Positions 63,564-64,000 of a stretch of DNA of 64,000 nt are shown piece by piece. A program made the position numbers and the translations under genes. The number at the start of each line of letters is the position of its first letter. Position 1 is the stretch's first letter. Source of the DNA: Metellina segmentata (taxonomy: Eukaryota; Arthropoda; Arachnida; Araneae; Tetragnathidae); the NCBI GenBank assembly GCA_947359465.1, contig OX375877.1, positions 59,040,885 through 59,104,884 of the forward strand. Reading direction: 5' to 3'. A model generated the notes under the pieces. That model was not told the DNA's origin and did not search any database. It was given only the letters and a program-made list of their open reading frames with translations.

Positions 63564-64000
63564 TCTATAAAAAAAAATCGACGACGCACATAGAAGGAGT
63601 TGTCCGATGGAGACAAAAATCGGTGGATAGGAAAATAATGTACAGAATAGAAAATGATTAAAATTTCAGAACAATTTAATGATTTACTTCAGAGTTACAG
63701 TAACGAGCTCAATAAGGTGTTGACCCGCCTTTAGCCTGGATGTAAGCTGCCACACGGCGTGGCATAGACCGATAAAGCTCCCGCATGGTCTCCTGTGGTA
63801 TTTCTTGCCAAATTTGCTCCAATTGTCGGACTACGTCATCAACATTCCCTACCGGATGCAGTCGCCTTCCCATCATATCCCAGACATGCTCGATGGGAGA
63901 GAGATCTGGTGATCTGGCTTGCCAAGGAAGTGTTTGACAAGCTTGAAGACAGTTCATAGCAACACGTGCCGTATGCGGTCTGGCACTGTCTTGCTGAAAA
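63561..64000 (-). mobile_element. Tc1-like transposon, cut by window end
   Basis: Starts CACTCTATAAAAAAAAATCG after the TA run. Minus strand 63709-63957: LPWQARSPDLSPIEHVWDMM (third catalytic residue region) and the C-terminus ending IQAKGGSTPY. The reading continues upstream past position 64000. The frame is open in the visible part, so this copy may be better preserved than the others. Confidence 0.82.

Overview
This window looks like nuclear DNA of an arthropod, most likely an insect; I cannot name the order. It is AT-rich and intron-rich, with long (TA)n tracts. It carries family-18 chitinase genes ending in a peritrophin-A chitin-binding domain. It is packed with transposons: mariner/Tc1, hAT-like, PIF/Harbinger-like, piggyBac-like, non-LTR elements, a BEL/Pao scrap and tRNA-derived SINEs. 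Apart from the chitinases I find no host gene I would defend.

Layout. (1) 1-20971 is the 3' part of chitinase gene A (+ strand, six exons; the 5' exons lie before the window). (2) 21012-29945 is intergenic DNA with a Harbinger-type MITE, a broken mariner, piggyBac and non-LTR scraps and a hAT-like cluster. Two diverged copies of a ~190 bp segment lie just upstream of the next gene. (3) 29950-60965 is the 5' part of chitinase gene B (+ strand, four exons visible; it runs past the window). It has a 19.6 kb first intron and a 9.6 kb second intron filled with nested elements. (4) 60966-64000 is gene B intron with a young 188 bp tandem array and a Tc1 element cut by the window edge.

Genes A and B are tandem paralogues. 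Matching exons have the same lengths and phases (257 bp and 104 bp), and the introns also align (about 1-5920 with about 50740-63475). The pair therefore works as a natural before/after comparison. Several insertions in one copy have an intact empty site in the other: a hAT-like element with 8-bp duplications, a Harbinger-like element carrying a LINE, a (TA)n expansion, a 49-bp SINE-tail insertion and the 188 bp array.

Function. Both chitinases should be secreted endochitinases acting on cuticle or peritrophic chitin. Gene A shows the catalytic DxDxE block, the MTYDFHG block and a C-terminal CBM14 domain. Gene B shows the signal peptide, the first strand of the barrel and the catalytic block. 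The two differ at normally conserved positions near the active site.

The best candidate for something poorly described is at 43098-46855. It is a protein-coding repeat of a family I know only as uncharacterised multi-copy proteins, bounded by ~1 kb inverted arms that themselves encode its Cys-rich N-terminal domain. Exon borders, element ends and alignments were read by eye.
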